In this document: in pieces, positions 37,101-51,346 of the stretch
How positions within the stretch are numbered: the stretch's first letter is position 1
Layout of the letters: every line of letters begins with the position of its first letter
NCBI GenBank assembly: GCA_947685225.1
Contig: CANTUV010000035.1
Coordinates: forward strand, 2,239,501-2,303,500
Direction: 5' to 3'
Source: Garcia nutans
Taxonomy: Eukaryota > Streptophyta > Magnoliopsida > Malpighiales > Euphorbiaceae
DNA: 64,000 nt
The notes under the pieces: generated by a model
The model's database searches: none
Seen by the model: the letters and a program-made list of their open reading frames with translations, nothing else
What the model was told of the DNA's origin: nothing
Position numbers and translations under genes: made by a program

Positions 37101-39446
37101 ATATTCAAATTTCTTCCTTCTTTCTCTACCCTCTCCTCATTTTTCTTTTTTTTTTCAGCTAAACATAATTACCAGGAAAGTGAGAAGCATTACTTTCCAT
37201 AGAATGAGCTAAAAATGGATGCTAATTGCACATTCAAAGAGCCCCCAGGGCAAGTACCATATCCAAATTACACTTCCAATATAACACTAGCCCCATTAGT
37301 AGCATTCTTGAGGGCATGCATCAAATTAAAGCACTCATATCAACACTTTAATTTATGCTACTCTTGTGTGTGAGAGAGAAAGAGAGAACCTGCTTCTTTG
37401 ATTGACCACTAGGCTTCCCCTCAAAATCTTCAGACTTAACAGTAACTTCTTTATTAAATGTGGCATTGTTCCTTCTTTTTAAGTCACTTGAGCTGACATG
37501 CCGTAAAGATGGTCGAAGTTGCACCACTGCATGAATTGGATTCAGGTGTAGCTGCAAGATGACACAGCCTTAGTAAACAAATATTTTTGAAAAAAAAAAT
37601 TTACAGCATTTGTGATAGTAACATAATTGTAATCATGAATCAAATCATGAATCAATATCCTAATTTTGTGAATTGAGAACTGAATCATAAGCTTCAATAC
37701 AAATTTGTTTTCTTTAACAAACACTAACTATTGCTTGAATTAAAAATTGTGCTACATCAGCAAATTGGAATCAGTGGTTTATTCCCCACCTAAGGTAACT
37801 TAGGCCTTACAACAATTGATACAAACATTAAAGGACGTGTCTACATTTCTCTATGTGCATATCTATACATATAAAACAAAATGAAGGATTAGTTAAAATT
37901 CAAAAGTTGGACCTAAGGATTTTTATTTTATCGTTAGGCTGAAAGAAAATTTGGCTAGTTTGGCTATCACAGCAAAATTAAAATATTAAATAGCAAATCT
38001 ATTGGATACATACCTTGTTACCCATTAGAACTCCAACAGCATAGCCAGTAGAACGAGGTGGCATAAATGAAGATGATAGAGTCTAAGCAGAAACCAGGAA
38101 ATATAATTACTATGTTACATTATAATAACCTGAGAAGCACATAACAAGTTTAAAAACAGTAAACAAGGTTTTTACAGACATATAATGTACCTCAGCGAAT
38201 ATGATAATTATCTTTCAAAGGAAGGAATATATATATAAATCGATTAACTAGGTAATTAATTAAATAGATTGAAAAAAAAAGAACCTCCATAGAGGAAATG
38301 ATCAGCATTAGACATGGAATATTCTAACAGAATAAACTATACCAGATGTTCCATTTGATTGTGTCCCGATTATACACACATTTGAAACCCAACTAAGTAA
38401 CAAATGAATTGAGCATGCAGGGCACAGAGTTACCAGTGATTAAACATAACCAAGGCACCAAATATGGCAAAACTCACATATTGTTCAAGGAACCATATCC
38501 ATATCAATTCCATGTTGATTATAACTAAACAAGCTAATTTATTTTACTGAAAAATAAGCATTTATACAAAATGCAAATTTAGAGGCAAACCTGTTTTTTC
38601 ATGTTGAATTTGCTGGCTTGAGCATGGTCCCAGTTGGCAGAATCATCTATAGACAAATCAACCTCAACTTCTGAGCTTTGTGGTTTCACTCTAACCTGGC
38701 AAAAATACCCAAAAGCAACCCTTTATGTCTTTCTTTCCTCTAACAATAACAATAAATAAGAAAAAAACAAATCTCCATTGAAGTAAAACAATCACCTCTT
38801 CACATCGTTCATCCAATTCGTATGGTCTCCAGCATGGCCTCAAAGGATATTGCATGACATACAGCTGAATGAAATAATAGAATGTTATGTGCAACATATA
38901 ATAATAAATGCAAGTGCAAAGTATATATATAGAGAGAGTGTCTGAATTTACTTGAGTATCAGAATCAATAGAAGGAGTAAAGAATACATCAATTTCACGA
39001 ACAATCATATCCTCATCTTCTCCTTCTTCCTGTTGTTGTTGTTGTTCTTCTTCTTCTCGTTTGTCTTCATCCATGGGATCATACACCTTTGATAGCGATA
39101 TAACTTCAGACTTGGCATGAATTTCCATTTTCACAACGCCATTGTTCGAGACTGAGGGTTCCATTTTCAGTTTCGTATTGATACTAGGTTTAATTTCTTC
39201 CTCATCTTCATTTATCTTACGTAACTGAGCGTTTTGATTTTCTAGTTTCGCTGCAGCTGCTGCTGCCGATTCCTGTGGTTCAGCTTTTGAACCTGAGCTC
39301 TGGGACTCTGGCTTGGATAACGACGGTTCCAATTTTGGTTTTCCTTTAGGCTGAGGCTTAAACTTGGAGGATTTAGGCGCAAACTTGGAAGTTCGTGAAG
39401 GTGCCTGACTCGTTCCGTCCAGTTCGTCGAAATCGTCCAGGTCCAT
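31142..39446 (-). CDS. NRPC5: DNA-directed RNA polymerase III subunit RPC5, thirteen exons
   Basis: Pol III-specific subunit (Sin-like, RPC37 homologue), which with RPC4 helps initiation and termination at tRNA and 5S genes in the nucleus. Exons in transcript order: 38952-39446, 38796-38864, 38591-38695, 38014-38082, 37390-37551, 36623-36667, 35856-35962, 35666-35737, 34824-34875, 33694-34310, 32385-32594, 32148-32268, 31142-31213. They total 2196 bases in a consistent frame, encoding 731 residues. The N-terminus MDLDDFDELDG is followed by a Lys/Ser/Glu-rich region with a Gln/Glu tract (about 131-142). The conserved core starts at VREIDVFFTPSIDSDTQLYV, then MQYPLRPCWRPYELDERCEE and VEVDLSIDDSANWD. 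Further conserved blocks are STGYAVGVLMGNK, LHLNPIHAVVQLRP and GWISLKYHGSKSD. The C-terminal half holds EERIKKLLLEGPPVQRF and, at the end, FCESKASAWVLKSGDGKPS. No disabling change is seen. Confidence 0.93.
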
Positions 39447-40480
39447 AGTGTGTTTCAGTCACTGAAGGCGGCCGGTGAATACAGCAACTCCGGTAACCGG
39501 CGGTCGCTTCGTTAGGAAAGAAGCGGGGAAAACTGGAAGTGAAAATGAGCCTTGGGTAATTTAGTGGGTTTTCGCTGAGAAAATATTTGTCTCTCCTTAC
39601 GCAGTCGTTTTGGTTCTAATTCAAACGATGTCGTTAGGAAATGGCCCACTGGGAGAGGATGGCTGGTATCAAATTTTTTAGCCCTTTTGCCTTATGGGCC
39701 GGTCCAATCTTTAACCTAATAAAATTTTGAGGAAATTACATAATATATTATTTTTTAAAATTTTATTTACATTTTTACTACTTCTACTTTTTCTTTTCAC
39801 TTATAACTTTTTATTTTTTCAATTTTAGCTTTTATTATATTTTATTTTTTCAAAAATACAATTTTTTTTCCTTTCTTTTCTTCTTCTTCTTCCTCGAGTT
39901 TTCCTTATTTTTTGGTTCCCTAGCAATGCAAAGTGTCAAAAATAAAACTTCTATCGTACTTTTATGCAGTGGACCATAGTAATAACAAGAGATGGAACCC
40001 ACTGTCAATAATCAATTAAGAATAGCTGGAGTCCATCGTATAATTGGGAACTTGGATCGATTAATTGCTGAGAATTTTAGCATTCTAGTTTGGTCGCCTA
40101 TTGGGTTTTATGGTGTGGTTTACTCGAAAGTATTGACATCAACAAACTAAAAAATATGTATTGTGATTTTTTTATTTTTGTTTTTTTATTATGTAAATTT
40201 TTAAATTTTATTATCAAGATGATTATCATAAAAATTACCTTTGATTATCAACTGGCTACTAACATAAAGAATAAAAATAATAAAAAAAAAGAATACAGAA
40301 TATATGATTATTATTAATTTATTGCTGTGAATTATTTTTTTAATTTTTGATTGATTTTTGGATTTTAAATATAATGATTGAGAAGTTTTTTGCTCTTTAA
40401 TCTAAATGCACACTAAATATTCAATAAAATATTTAAAAGAAAATTTATATTACAGTCGCATGAGTTATAACAACTGCATA
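39447..40480. promoter_or_regulatory. RPC5 leader/promoter and adjoining AT-rich DNA
   Basis: The first ~270 bases upstream of the RPC5 ATG are clearly less AT-rich (for example AACTCCGGTAACCGGCGGTC near 39486) and probably hold the leader and proximal promoter. No clear TATA was assigned. T-rich and AT-rich sequence follows. Confidence 0.35.
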
Positions 40481-40489
40481 ATAATATTT

Positions 40490-41040
40490 ATTGCATAATA
40501 ATATTTTTTATTTGAGACAATAAATATATGCAAGTATATATTACATATACATTTATGTATCAAAATATTACAACTATCTATATTGATATTTTTTTGAAAT
40601 ATAATAAATATATGTAGTAATTATAGTTGATATATACATAAATATAATAGAATATAACAACATACTTATATTTTTTTAAAGACAATAGGTATATATAGAT
40701 ATATGTTACATATATTTTTATATACCTTGATATTATAATTGCATTATAATATTTTTTAAAATATTAAATATATATAGTTATAGTTATTATATATATGTAA
40801 ATACTAAAATAAAAGAGCTGCATTTTGATATTTCTTTTTTAAAACAATAGGCATATATAAATATATATTACATATACCTTTATATATTTTCATATATTTT
40901 TATATACCTTCGTATATCTTTATAAATAAATAAATTTTTATAATTATTTAACCGTGTATTTTTAAAAAATAATAATATATGTTTGGATATATATTGCATA
41001 TATATATATATGTATGTATGTATTTATATATAATTTAAAT
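40490..41040. repeat. Diverged AT-rich tandem repeat, period about 168 bp
   Basis: Blocks of the form ACAATAxxTATATATAxATA-TATxTTACATATA start near 40517, 40681 and 40852. Alternating half-units of the form ATATTAAATATATATAGTxA-TAGTTxxTATATA start near 40602 and 40762. This gives a period of 164-171 bases and about 3.3 copies. The segment is non-coding. Confidence 0.6.
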
Positions 41041-43150
41041 TATGTTATATTTTAAAAAATAATTTTAAATAATTTTAATAATATATATTAAAATTATATT
41101 AAAAATATAAATTAAATAAAATATATAAAAATAGAAATAAATTAAATAAATTATACAAATATATTTTTTTTTTGTATAAAGAAAGAAATTCTTCTTTAAA
41201 TTTTATAAGCAACTCTTATATTGTCATGAAGTAGTCACTGATAAAAAATATTATTATTATATATAATTCCTGCTAAAAAAATTATACCTAATTAAATAAT
41301 GCATTAAAATGTTATAAAAATTAATTGATGAAGAAAATATCACACACACATAAAAAATGAGTAATCTTATTTTAAAAAAAACATGAGTAATCAGTTTTTT
41401 AAAGTCAACCAGTGGACCCGTCGTATTTTTATAATTATAAAACTAATGAATCATATTTTTATAAATTTTATTTACCTGTAATATTTTTGAAATTGCGTCT
41501 GTTTTTAAGCTATTTTTGTAATTGCCCCTAAAATTTTTTACGCCCGTTGCTCATTTAAAAAAAAAACACTATGTCAGTGTGTCACTTTTTTGAAAAAATA
41601 TTTTATTATTACGATATACCTTTAATATATTATATTATATATATACCTATGAAAATTGAGTATATCTTTAATATACTAATTGTATATCTTTAAAAAGGAT
41701 ATATTTAAAATTAAAAATTAAAAAAATTTTAATTTAAAAAAAATGAAATGAATATTTTTAAAAATAATTTTATTTTTTAAGAAGTATTTAAAAAATATTC
41801 CAAACAACAATTTAAATTATGATTATAAAATATGTGATTTAATAATATATAATATTTTTTCTAAATTACTAAAGCAAAGATTAGGGCTTCAAATTTGAGA
41901 ATTCTCTTCTTTAAGAATTTATAATAAATAATATACCAAAAATGAATTTTTAAGGTTTTGAAAGATTAGGACAATATTTTCCAATAACTTTTTGGGTCAA
42001 ATTCGTTGTTTTTTCAGAAATATAATATATTTTTATTTGTAATATATTTTTATATAGTTTAATAAAATTAAAATGATGGCTTGTTTTTTTCTTTAGAAAA
42101 AAAAGAAAATTAATTATAAACTGCTTTATATGGAAGTCTTTAATTAGAACATTAGATGCATAATGATGCTTGAATTTTAGTCTTTGAGCAACTCGTACGT
42201 GTTTAATGAATGAATTTTACCAAATTTATGCCCTTTTAATGAGCTGTAGTAATCGTTAATTATTACTTAATTAATGTATAATATTAAATAAAATTTACCA
42301 ACAACAAGAACTTTGCACCAGCTTTGTGAATTTAAGTTATAATTAAGTTGATATTCGTGTTATTAGTAAATTTTTGATTTCTTAAATTATTTGTTTGGAA
42401 TAAATTTTCAAGTGATTAAATTTATTAAAATTATATTATTTCAAATATTTGAAAGGTAAAAAAAATAATAAGTAAATATTTTGATTATTTTATTCTTATA
42501 TAGAAAGATTCATGCGTAATTTTAATAATAATATTTTACATTTTATTAAATTTTATTAAGACAATTGAACTTTTAAAAAAATATCTTTTATATGATTTTT
42601 CTTCAAAATGATTTTTTTTATAACTGAAAAGATTAATTTTCAAACATAAGAATTGACAAAATATAATTCAATTTCACTTAATTAATTTTCATAATTTTTT
42701 TTGTGAAATTAAATATTTTTTATTGATAAATTAGAACATTGAAATCATAAAATCTCACAAAATTGTAATTTTTCAAGAGTTAGTGTCGAAATAAATTAAA
42801 AAATATAAATAATGATAGCAAAATTTGAAGCTTCAATAGGGAGTTTATGAATGATATTTTGCATGGTTTTCAAATAATAATAATGAACATGATGATCAAG
42901 ACCACAATGAAATGATTTAATATACACATATTCTAATATACTAATTAATCAATAGACTTTCATAAAATAAAATATAAATAAAATTAATTAAATTAATTTT
43001 CTTGTTTGGTGAAATAGTTAATAATGTGATATGATATATAATATTGTAATTCTTAAAAAATAATATAAAAAAATAAATTAAGAATATAAATAATAGCAGC
43101 AAAAGTTGAATCTTTAAAATAAATCATTAATTAATGAATGATATTTTACA
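41041..43150. other. AT-rich intergenic DNA
   Basis: No gene, promoter or well-defined element is supported. There are A/T homopolymers and short AT repeats only, with slightly higher complexity at about 41400-41580 and 42120-42340. Confidence 0.35.
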
Positions 43151-43154
43151 TAAT

Positions 43155-43800
43155 TTACGACAATACAAGAGCAAGCAAAAACAAATACATACAACCTGCG
43201 TGTGGAGAACCCAAGATTGCCAAGCAAACGGGGGAAAGCAAGAGCACAATCCAAGGCCAGATGTAAATTATAAAGGCCAATAAAAACCCTAGCACAAAAA
43301 AAAAATGAAAAATAGCAAATCCCTGTGCTTCAAGTCGGTAGTCAGGAGAAGTATAGATATTGCAGAAGAGCCATGAATGGACAGCAGCGAAAGGCCCCAT
43401 GAAAAATCTGAAAAGATGAAGAGTGTATTTATTTCATCAGTGAGCAAAGATTCATCATATCTGAAGACGATAATGCTCCCAACATCCATGGTGGAGTCAA
43501 AGTGTTCTTGAACAACAAAGAGAAAGCAGGTTGGCTCGTATTTGTAGTGCTTGAGTCTTCAAAAGCCATCCAAGACAACAATGGTCTTAGAAGCAAAATA
43601 AACAGGCTATAAAAAGCTATCAACAGATAAGATCGGCAAGAAAGCCGAACCATACAAAAAAAATATTGAAGAAAAACTGAAAGATAAACATAAGAAGGCA
43701 AAAGCCCCAACAAAAAACTCTAGATCTAGCACTGCTGCCGGCCAGCAGGCCGACGGCAGTCCGTTCTAGATCTAAGACGACCCTATCCCAATATTTCACA
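43155..43800 (-). other. Isolated GC-richer island, possible retrotransposon fragment
   Basis: This ~650-base island has clearly lower AT content than the surrounding several kb. On the minus strand it has overlapping open stretches (for example 43429-43713, containing MAFEDSSTTNTSQPAFS) but no long frame or recognised domain. Its right edge (about 43722-43775) is a GC-rich imperfect palindrome. Sharp edges against AT-rich DNA suggest an inserted sequence, perhaps the 5' part of a LINE or another element, but the family is not established. Confidence 0.35.
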
Positions 43801-45929
43801 GAGAACAGAGTAAATGAAGGAGAATATATTAATTCGTTGCATATATATATATATATATAAACAGTTGGATCCTAAAATTTTTTGTTGCTATAGTCAGTCC
43901 AACTTTTTATTATTCACTTATTATTAAATATTAAAAAATAATATAAATTTAAAAAAAATACAAAATTAAAATTATATTATACTTTTAACTTAAATTATAT
44001 AAAAAATAGTATATATATATATAATATTAATAATTTTTTTTATTTCGGTTGTCTTTTCGGATAGGTTGCCCTAAATGACTAGACTCCTTGAATTTACTCT
44101 AGGGTCGGCCCTCTGTATAAATGAATAAATATATATATTTATTATTATTATTATTATTTGCATCTCTAGAATTGACTTAAAAACATTCACATTATTATAT
44201 AAATAGAAAGATTGGTAAAATCTGGAAATTGGAATTTGGCATATATATATATATAGTGAAAAATGAAGTCATTCAATTAATGAAAATTGTGGAAGGAATT
44301 AGAAATTTCATGACATTTTTTTTAGTGTGGGTACCAAGGGAAGATAAATTGATTTTAAATTTATTATTTAAAAAATATATATTTATAATTATATTATATA
44401 TAAATTTATTATTTAGAAAAATATATAATTATTGTAATATTATATCTAAATTTAACATTTATAAGAATCTATATTTAACATTAAATAATATCTTAATATG
44501 TAAATTTTATAATATTTAATTATATATTTTATTTTTTTAATGATATAAACTAAATTATTTTTAGTCTTTATGATATTTATTTATTTATCTATACATTTTC
44601 ATTTTAAAATGTACAGTTTTTTCAAGATCCCTTACGAAAAAATATAGGCCCTTCTCTTCCCCTAGTCAACTCTTTTTCCAGTCTCATATCATATTTCAAG
44701 CTGGTCCGATATATTATAGTAGTTCTTATATTATTCTAAAACAGGAAAATAAATTAAACAGTGATAAGTAAACAATTTTAGATTTGTTCTTTTCCTTTTT
44801 TTTTTTTAGCACGGAAGAAAAGGAATTTTATGTCAATGAAATTTCAATTGCAGTGTTCACTTCTATAATAATCTATATATTTTATTATTAGGTTAAAATA
44901 ATATTAAAATATATTTTTTAATATTTTTTATTTTATCATTGAAAAAAATTAACAATTTCAACGCAATTAACTTATTTATCTTCAAATCTAAATTTAAAAA
45001 TATTAAATTTTTCAAAAATTTAATCCATATAATATAATATGCAATTTTGCCCTGCATCCCAGTTCAAGAAACGGTGTAGCCTCAATATCACCAGTAATAA
45101 TATTTATCAAATTAAATTTTAACATCAAAAATTAAACTTATTAATAAAAGAATATAATTTTTGAAATTGACATTACAAAATAATTTTTAAACACATAGAT
45201 TAAGTATTAGACAAGCAAATTAACTAAAAAAACTCAAAATTGATTAAAAAATAAAAATATTCATATTTTTATAATTAATAATTTTATTTGTACACAAATG
45301 ATGATATATTCTCTCTAAAAGTAAAGAAAAGATGATATTCTTGAAAAAAATAAATAAATAAAACACCAAATTCATGGCCCGAATATCTCATGTTCCTTTC
45401 AGAGAAAATTCCTTTGTCCTCAATATCAGTACTATTGTTATGTTTTGCTTTCATATATTATAAATTGTATAGTATAATTAATTCTAAAATATCAATATTA
45501 ATAATTAAATATATAAAAGATAAAAAATTATTAATAATTTATATAAATTAAACAATAAATGTCTTAACCACGCTTTAAAAAGATATATGAGAAATACCTA
45601 AATAATTATGTAATATAATTAACTATGTATACCTTCATGATTTGAAAAAATAATAAAAAATAATATGGCCATTTTTTTAAATATACATATAATTATATAT
45701 AGTCAAATTAAATAATATAATTTGAATATTTCCAAAATTATTAGAAAAATACATATTGATTACAGTTGACTTATTTGATAAAATAATTTTTAAAAAATGG
45801 AAATTATTATTTGTATATGACTAATTAGTCAGAAAATAATCATTTTTCCCCATAAAAAAATAAATAACATAACCCAACACTTCCTATACAAAGGACCCAT
45901 GAAATTCCCTAAAATAATGCAATGTTTTG

Positions 45930-45976
<47 letters not shown>

Positions 45977-48900
45977 AGGCATTGCCAAGTCAATGCAAGT
46001 GGTGATAGAATCAGCAGAAAAATAAAAATAAAAATAAAACTATCTATATATATATTAACCCCACTTATGAAATATTGATATAATATAATATTGTTTACGT
46101 AGTTAATTAATAAATTTAAATAATTAAAAAATTAAAATTGCCAAATTACCAAATCTTCTTTATCTTTATTATAGTTTAATTTGTTTGATAAAAGTTAAAT
46201 TTTGACCTCTCTAATTATATTAATTTATCTTTTGGGATAATATACATAAATTCAATCCCATTGGGTCCAAGTATAATGGGATTATTAATTCTTTTTTTTA
46301 ACAGGGGATTATTAATTCTTTAATTATTAATAACGGTTAGTTTATTTTTTAATTTTTAATTTTTTAATTGCCTTTAATATTGGGCATATATAAATTGAGG
46401 ATGAAATGAACTATATACCCATTTCTTTTAGGAAAATTTCGAAAATATATATTTTTTTAATTTTCATTTTTAAAAGTATTTAATTTCAGGAATATATATA
46501 ACTAATATAATAAAGATATATATTCTACTTCAGTACTTCTATTTATATTGATATTTAATATATTTTTAATATATCAAAAATATAATAAAATTAAAAATAT
46601 TAAACAAATATAAAAAATATATAGTGTAATTTTCTCTTTCTTTTACAATGTAATTACTTTAATCCTTGAAAAAGATTAATTAAGTTGTAGAAGGCATCAT
46701 AATCCATGTTTTGTCATTAGTAATCTAATATTAAATTTCTTCCCTTTTTCACATTTGAAAACTATGCCATAATTGATAATTGCATGTCTCAAATTATGAT
46801 ATATGGTCTTATCCGCCACCTTATTATAATGTCCCGCCCTCCATGTATTGATGTTAATTAATTTGCAGCTAAAAAAAAGATTTTAATTATTTAATTAATT
46901 TATTAATAGTTTAAACTTAAACTAATTAATATTGCTTAATTTCATCAAGCTTAAAATTAGTGAAATTAATATTGGCTTTTTTACGCATAATTATTAGCGT
47001 CATACATCATTTACATATAATTTTTTTGTTTAAAAGTAGAAATTAAATAATTAATTATATATATATTATTAATTAATTAAAAATTTATTATCAGTTAAAT
47101 CTACATATGATGACATATACTCGATTTACATTAGAATTTATAAATGGTATTTGATAATGCAATTTAGAAATTTTTTAAGAAGTTAAAAAATATGATTTAT
47201 TTGGCTACATGTAATTAAGTTTTAAATGAAGTTGAAAATTAGATTATATGTTTATATAGATTATATATTTTTCTTAATTTAGTTTAGATTATTGGGTTTT
47301 TTCATGCTAACTTTTTTTTTGGCAAGTGCTCTGCAAATTTGAATTACTGATTATATATGATTAATCCTACTATATAATATTTTATTTTTAATAACTATTT
47401 TATTAATACAGTGCAAATTTACAATGAATTCAGTTATTAAATAAACAAAATAATCATATTAATATTAAATCAATATGAAAGTAGCAAATAATAATTTAAC
47501 TATTATTTTAAATTAAAATAAATTTTTTCTAATATCGATAATAAAGTAAAAAAAACGTCTAATATTAATTATCTTCTATCATTGTAGGTCTATCATTTCT
47601 AAAACACAAAAATTATTGATTACCCCATAATATTTAGAAATATAAAATAAATGCGTTAATGTATAAATGCTTATCATTATTAATTAATTAAGATGCCATT
47701 TATCTACATGTACACTATACATATTAAAATAAGAAACTTCAAATATTAATATAGGAGATAGATTAGTTATTATATTATTAATTACATATATACTTATTTA
47801 AATATTGATAATATAATTAATATAAGTTAATTTATACAAACACATATATAAATATAAATTAAGTTAATAGAGTGCATAAAAAATAAATTAAAAAACTGAA
47901 ACTAACAAAAAAATTTACAATGATCTTTTGTAAAAAGCTAATACGAATACAAGGAAAATATCCATTTCATACCATATATATGCAATGATATTATTTATTA
48001 TAATTATCATTAAAACATAAATTAGATATGATAATATATATAATTATAGTTTCTATTTATATTAGGATTTGTGTTAGTATTTTCAATAGAAATTGTATTT
48101 GTTTAAAATATAAAAAAATAAAAATTTAATTTTAATTAAAGATGATGTAACTGTACAATTTTTTAGAAATAACTTATTTTTAAAACCAATCAATATAAGA
48201 ATAAAAAAGCCATTTTATATATCTTTTATTTTAAAAATCATGTCCTTAATTGATATTTCAAAAGATTGCACTTTTGCACTTAAACTTATACATTTACAAA
48301 TTATTTTTTAAATTAGATTTGTTAATTAATCAAATCTGAATTTTAAAAAATATTTAAAATTTTAAAATGTTCAACTCACTTAATGCTTATTTTTTATTTA
48401 TAACCTATTCTCGAAATATATTTATTATAGAATATAATATAATTTTATAGTGAAAAAATTATAAAAAAATATAGTGATATATAAAATGATGTAAATTAGA
48501 CTTTAATATAAATTACTTAATTTTATATGAGATAAAATTTAATTATATTCATATGACTATTGATGATGTATATTTCGATCAACACTCAAAATTTATGTAG
48601 TTTCAAAAATCTTATAAAAATTTTGGAAAAAAAAGAAGATAATTTAACGTTTTCTTCAAAAAAAAAAAAAAAGCCCAATATCTTATTTAATTGTTTGCTT
48701 GAAGAGAGAAGAACCTATTCGAAGTCTCGTGCAGGCCAAAAATGAAATCATTTGGATAGACCCAAACTTATTTTTCTCTCAAATCAAAAGATTTTTATCC
48801 TCAAAAGCATAGATAGAACTTTTTGTTATTGTTTTTGTCGAAAAATGAAATTGTTTTATATAGAGCTAAACAAACAAATAAATAAACTAAAAACAAAGCC

Positions 48901-50690
48901 ACACGGCTCCCTATTAATCCAACATGTATTGAATCTTACACCTCAATGATACACTACTCTCTATTATCTCACAGCTCTTGCTTGGGCACCATTCTCTATT
49001 TCGGTAGTTGCTAATAATATTAATTATATTATTACTGTTGTTTATTAAAATATTATTTTAAAAAATATTTTTTAAATTTAATTAAATTTATTAATTAAAC
49101 TAAATTAATTAAAAATTGAAAGATTATTTAATTAAAAATATTTTTAAAAATTAAATATATAAAAAATTTAACTAGAATTATTAAAATTAATAAAACTGAA
49201 TAAACTGAATTAAGTAAATAATTTAATTTTATAAATACTATATTATTTTTAAATAAAAATTAAAAAAAAAAGCATAATTTAATTTAATCTAAATATTTAG
49301 ATTATTAAAATATACGATGAATTTTGAAATATTAAATCGATTTGTTATATTTTTAATTAGATTTAATATGTAATATTTTTTTAATTATGAAAAATATTTT
49401 TATTATTTTTTAACTTTTTTTAAAAAAATTATAAATAATACCCGCAAATAAAAATACATTTCATGATATTATTGAATATAAATCAATCTGATTAAATCAT
49501 TAATCAGCTATCAGTCTAATTCGACATCAGCTACAAGAGTGCTAAGGGTATCAATCAATCAAACATGCCCAACTTCACTAATTCACGCCACGTGTCAAAA
49601 TCAAAATGGCTAAACAATTTTTTAACAAAAGTATGAAAATCAATAGATGAAAAGTTGTTTGACTTTTAATTTAAAGAATGAATGAAAATTACAATAAGAT
49701 CTCTTTACATAAGACACTTGGACCATATTGGATACACGTTTTTCAAACTTCTTCCTTCTTCTTTCTTCTTGTCCTAACCAAGCAAACAAAAACACATAAG
49801 AAAACGACTTCCAACACTTCACTAAACGGCAAACCACCGAAATTGCATTTTTAAGGCACTTTGTGTCTGAAAACGACAACTGCACGGTAATTCCTCTTGT
49901 GTGTAATTAAAAACTTGGACAACAACCTAATTATTTAAGTAATTAAATTTTGTTTTTTTTAATCAATTTGATGTATCTTCTTCTTACTAGCTTGAGAATC
50001 CATTGAAAATAATATTACTTTGCAAGCGACTCCATCCAAATTTTTTTGTGATGTAATTTATTTATATTAAATTAATAGACACATTTTTATTTTATAAAAA
50101 TTTAAAATATTAATTATCAAAAATATAAATTCAGATATATTTTTCTGTTTGTATTTTTAACAAAAATTTATTTATTAAAAATTTTCAGTAAATAGCATTA
50201 AATATGAATATAGTAAATATTTAATATAAATAAAAATATATTTATTAATTTAAAATGGAGAATATTAACTTTACAAATTAACTTTGAATTATTAACAAAC
50301 AAAAAATAGAAAAATTACAACTTTTTAAAAAAATTTATAATTTATTTTTATATTTTATTAAAAGTATTTTGATTATTTTATAAAAATATATAATAATCTA
50401 ATAATAAATTTATATAAGTTATTATGTGTATAATAATTTTATTATAAATTTATAATAAATTATATAAATTTAATAGATTTATAAATTAATTATAAATTGC
50501 GATAAATTTCAAAATATTATAAAATTTTCGTAATTATATTTTAATTTTTTTTTTTTTTGCGATAGCCTTGTAAAAGAGAAATGCAAAATGCCTCGTGGAA
50601 ACGTGGGTTAATTAAAAAAATTTTAAACCTTTTGATTAGAAACACCAACCAAAATCACTCGATCTTAATACATTTATTTATTTTTAAATA
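43801..50690. other. AT-rich intergenic DNA with microsatellites
   Basis: No coding region is supported. Simple repeats include (AT)n at about 43841-43859 and 45932-45974, and (ATT)n at about 44138-44158. A short duplication GGGGATTATTAATTCTTT occurs near 46277-46320. Small patches of normal complexity (for example 48690-49000 and 49490-49900) have no long frame and no recognised domain. Confidence 0.35.
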
Positions 50691-51346
50691 ATTTTTCTTT
50701 CTTCTCTGAAAAGTAACAGCAAAGACCAAAGACTTATTGGCCTTTCTCTTTCTGTAAATCCAAAAAGCTTTCACAAGAAGTCTCTGTCTGTCTCTGTTTT
50801 AGTTCTTCTTTCAAGCACCCTTTTAAACTCTGCTCTCTATGTCCGATTAGTTTTTTGGGTTCTTTTCGCCGTTTAAGATTCTGGGTAGTGTTTTTTTTAT
50901 TCAATAGTTGACCACTGGATCGGAAAAGAACTGACTGGCGATCAACTTTCCGGTTTAATCATTGGGTTTTCTGCGGTTAATTTGATTTTTTTTTTTGGGT
51001 CAGATACTACTTATTAGATAAGAGCTGGTAGGTAGGTTAATAAAATAAAAACAGCAAATTGACTGGTAGCTGTGAAAGAAAGAGAAAGAAAGAGAGAGCT
51101 TAAGCGAAACCCTACAAGAAAAAAGAGTAACTTTGTCTTTCAAAAGTTTTATTGAAATTCCAAGATTAAATATTTTCTGTCCAGTAGCTTCTTTCTTTTA
51201 AATTCTAAGATAAATTGGTCTAAATTTTTCACTTTTTTAATCTCTTTTGTCCAAATAGCTTTCGAGTTTGATCTACAATTGCTGTTAATCGCCTGCTTTT
51301 CTGTTTTTCTCTGTTAGTAATTTTCATTTTCTATTTTCCAGTACTC
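50691..51346 (+). promoter_or_regulatory. Leader and proximal promoter of the IDD gene
   Basis: Composition changes abruptly from AT-rich to CT-rich transcript-like sequence from about 50,690 (TTTCTTTCTTCTCTGAAAAG). It continues with TCTGTCTGTCTCTG and GAAAGAAAGAGA-type runs up to the ATG at 51347. This fits a long 5' UTR of several hundred bases. No TATA box was assigned and a leader intron cannot be excluded. Confidence 0.4.

Noticed and set aside
44229..44519. 96-codon plus-strand frame
   Set aside because: Its composition (Ile, Asn, Tyr, Lys, Leu) is what AT-rich noise gives, and no motif is present.
45932..45974. (AT)n tract as a replication origin or regulatory element
   Set aside because: It is a simple microsatellite like several others in the window and has no supporting context.
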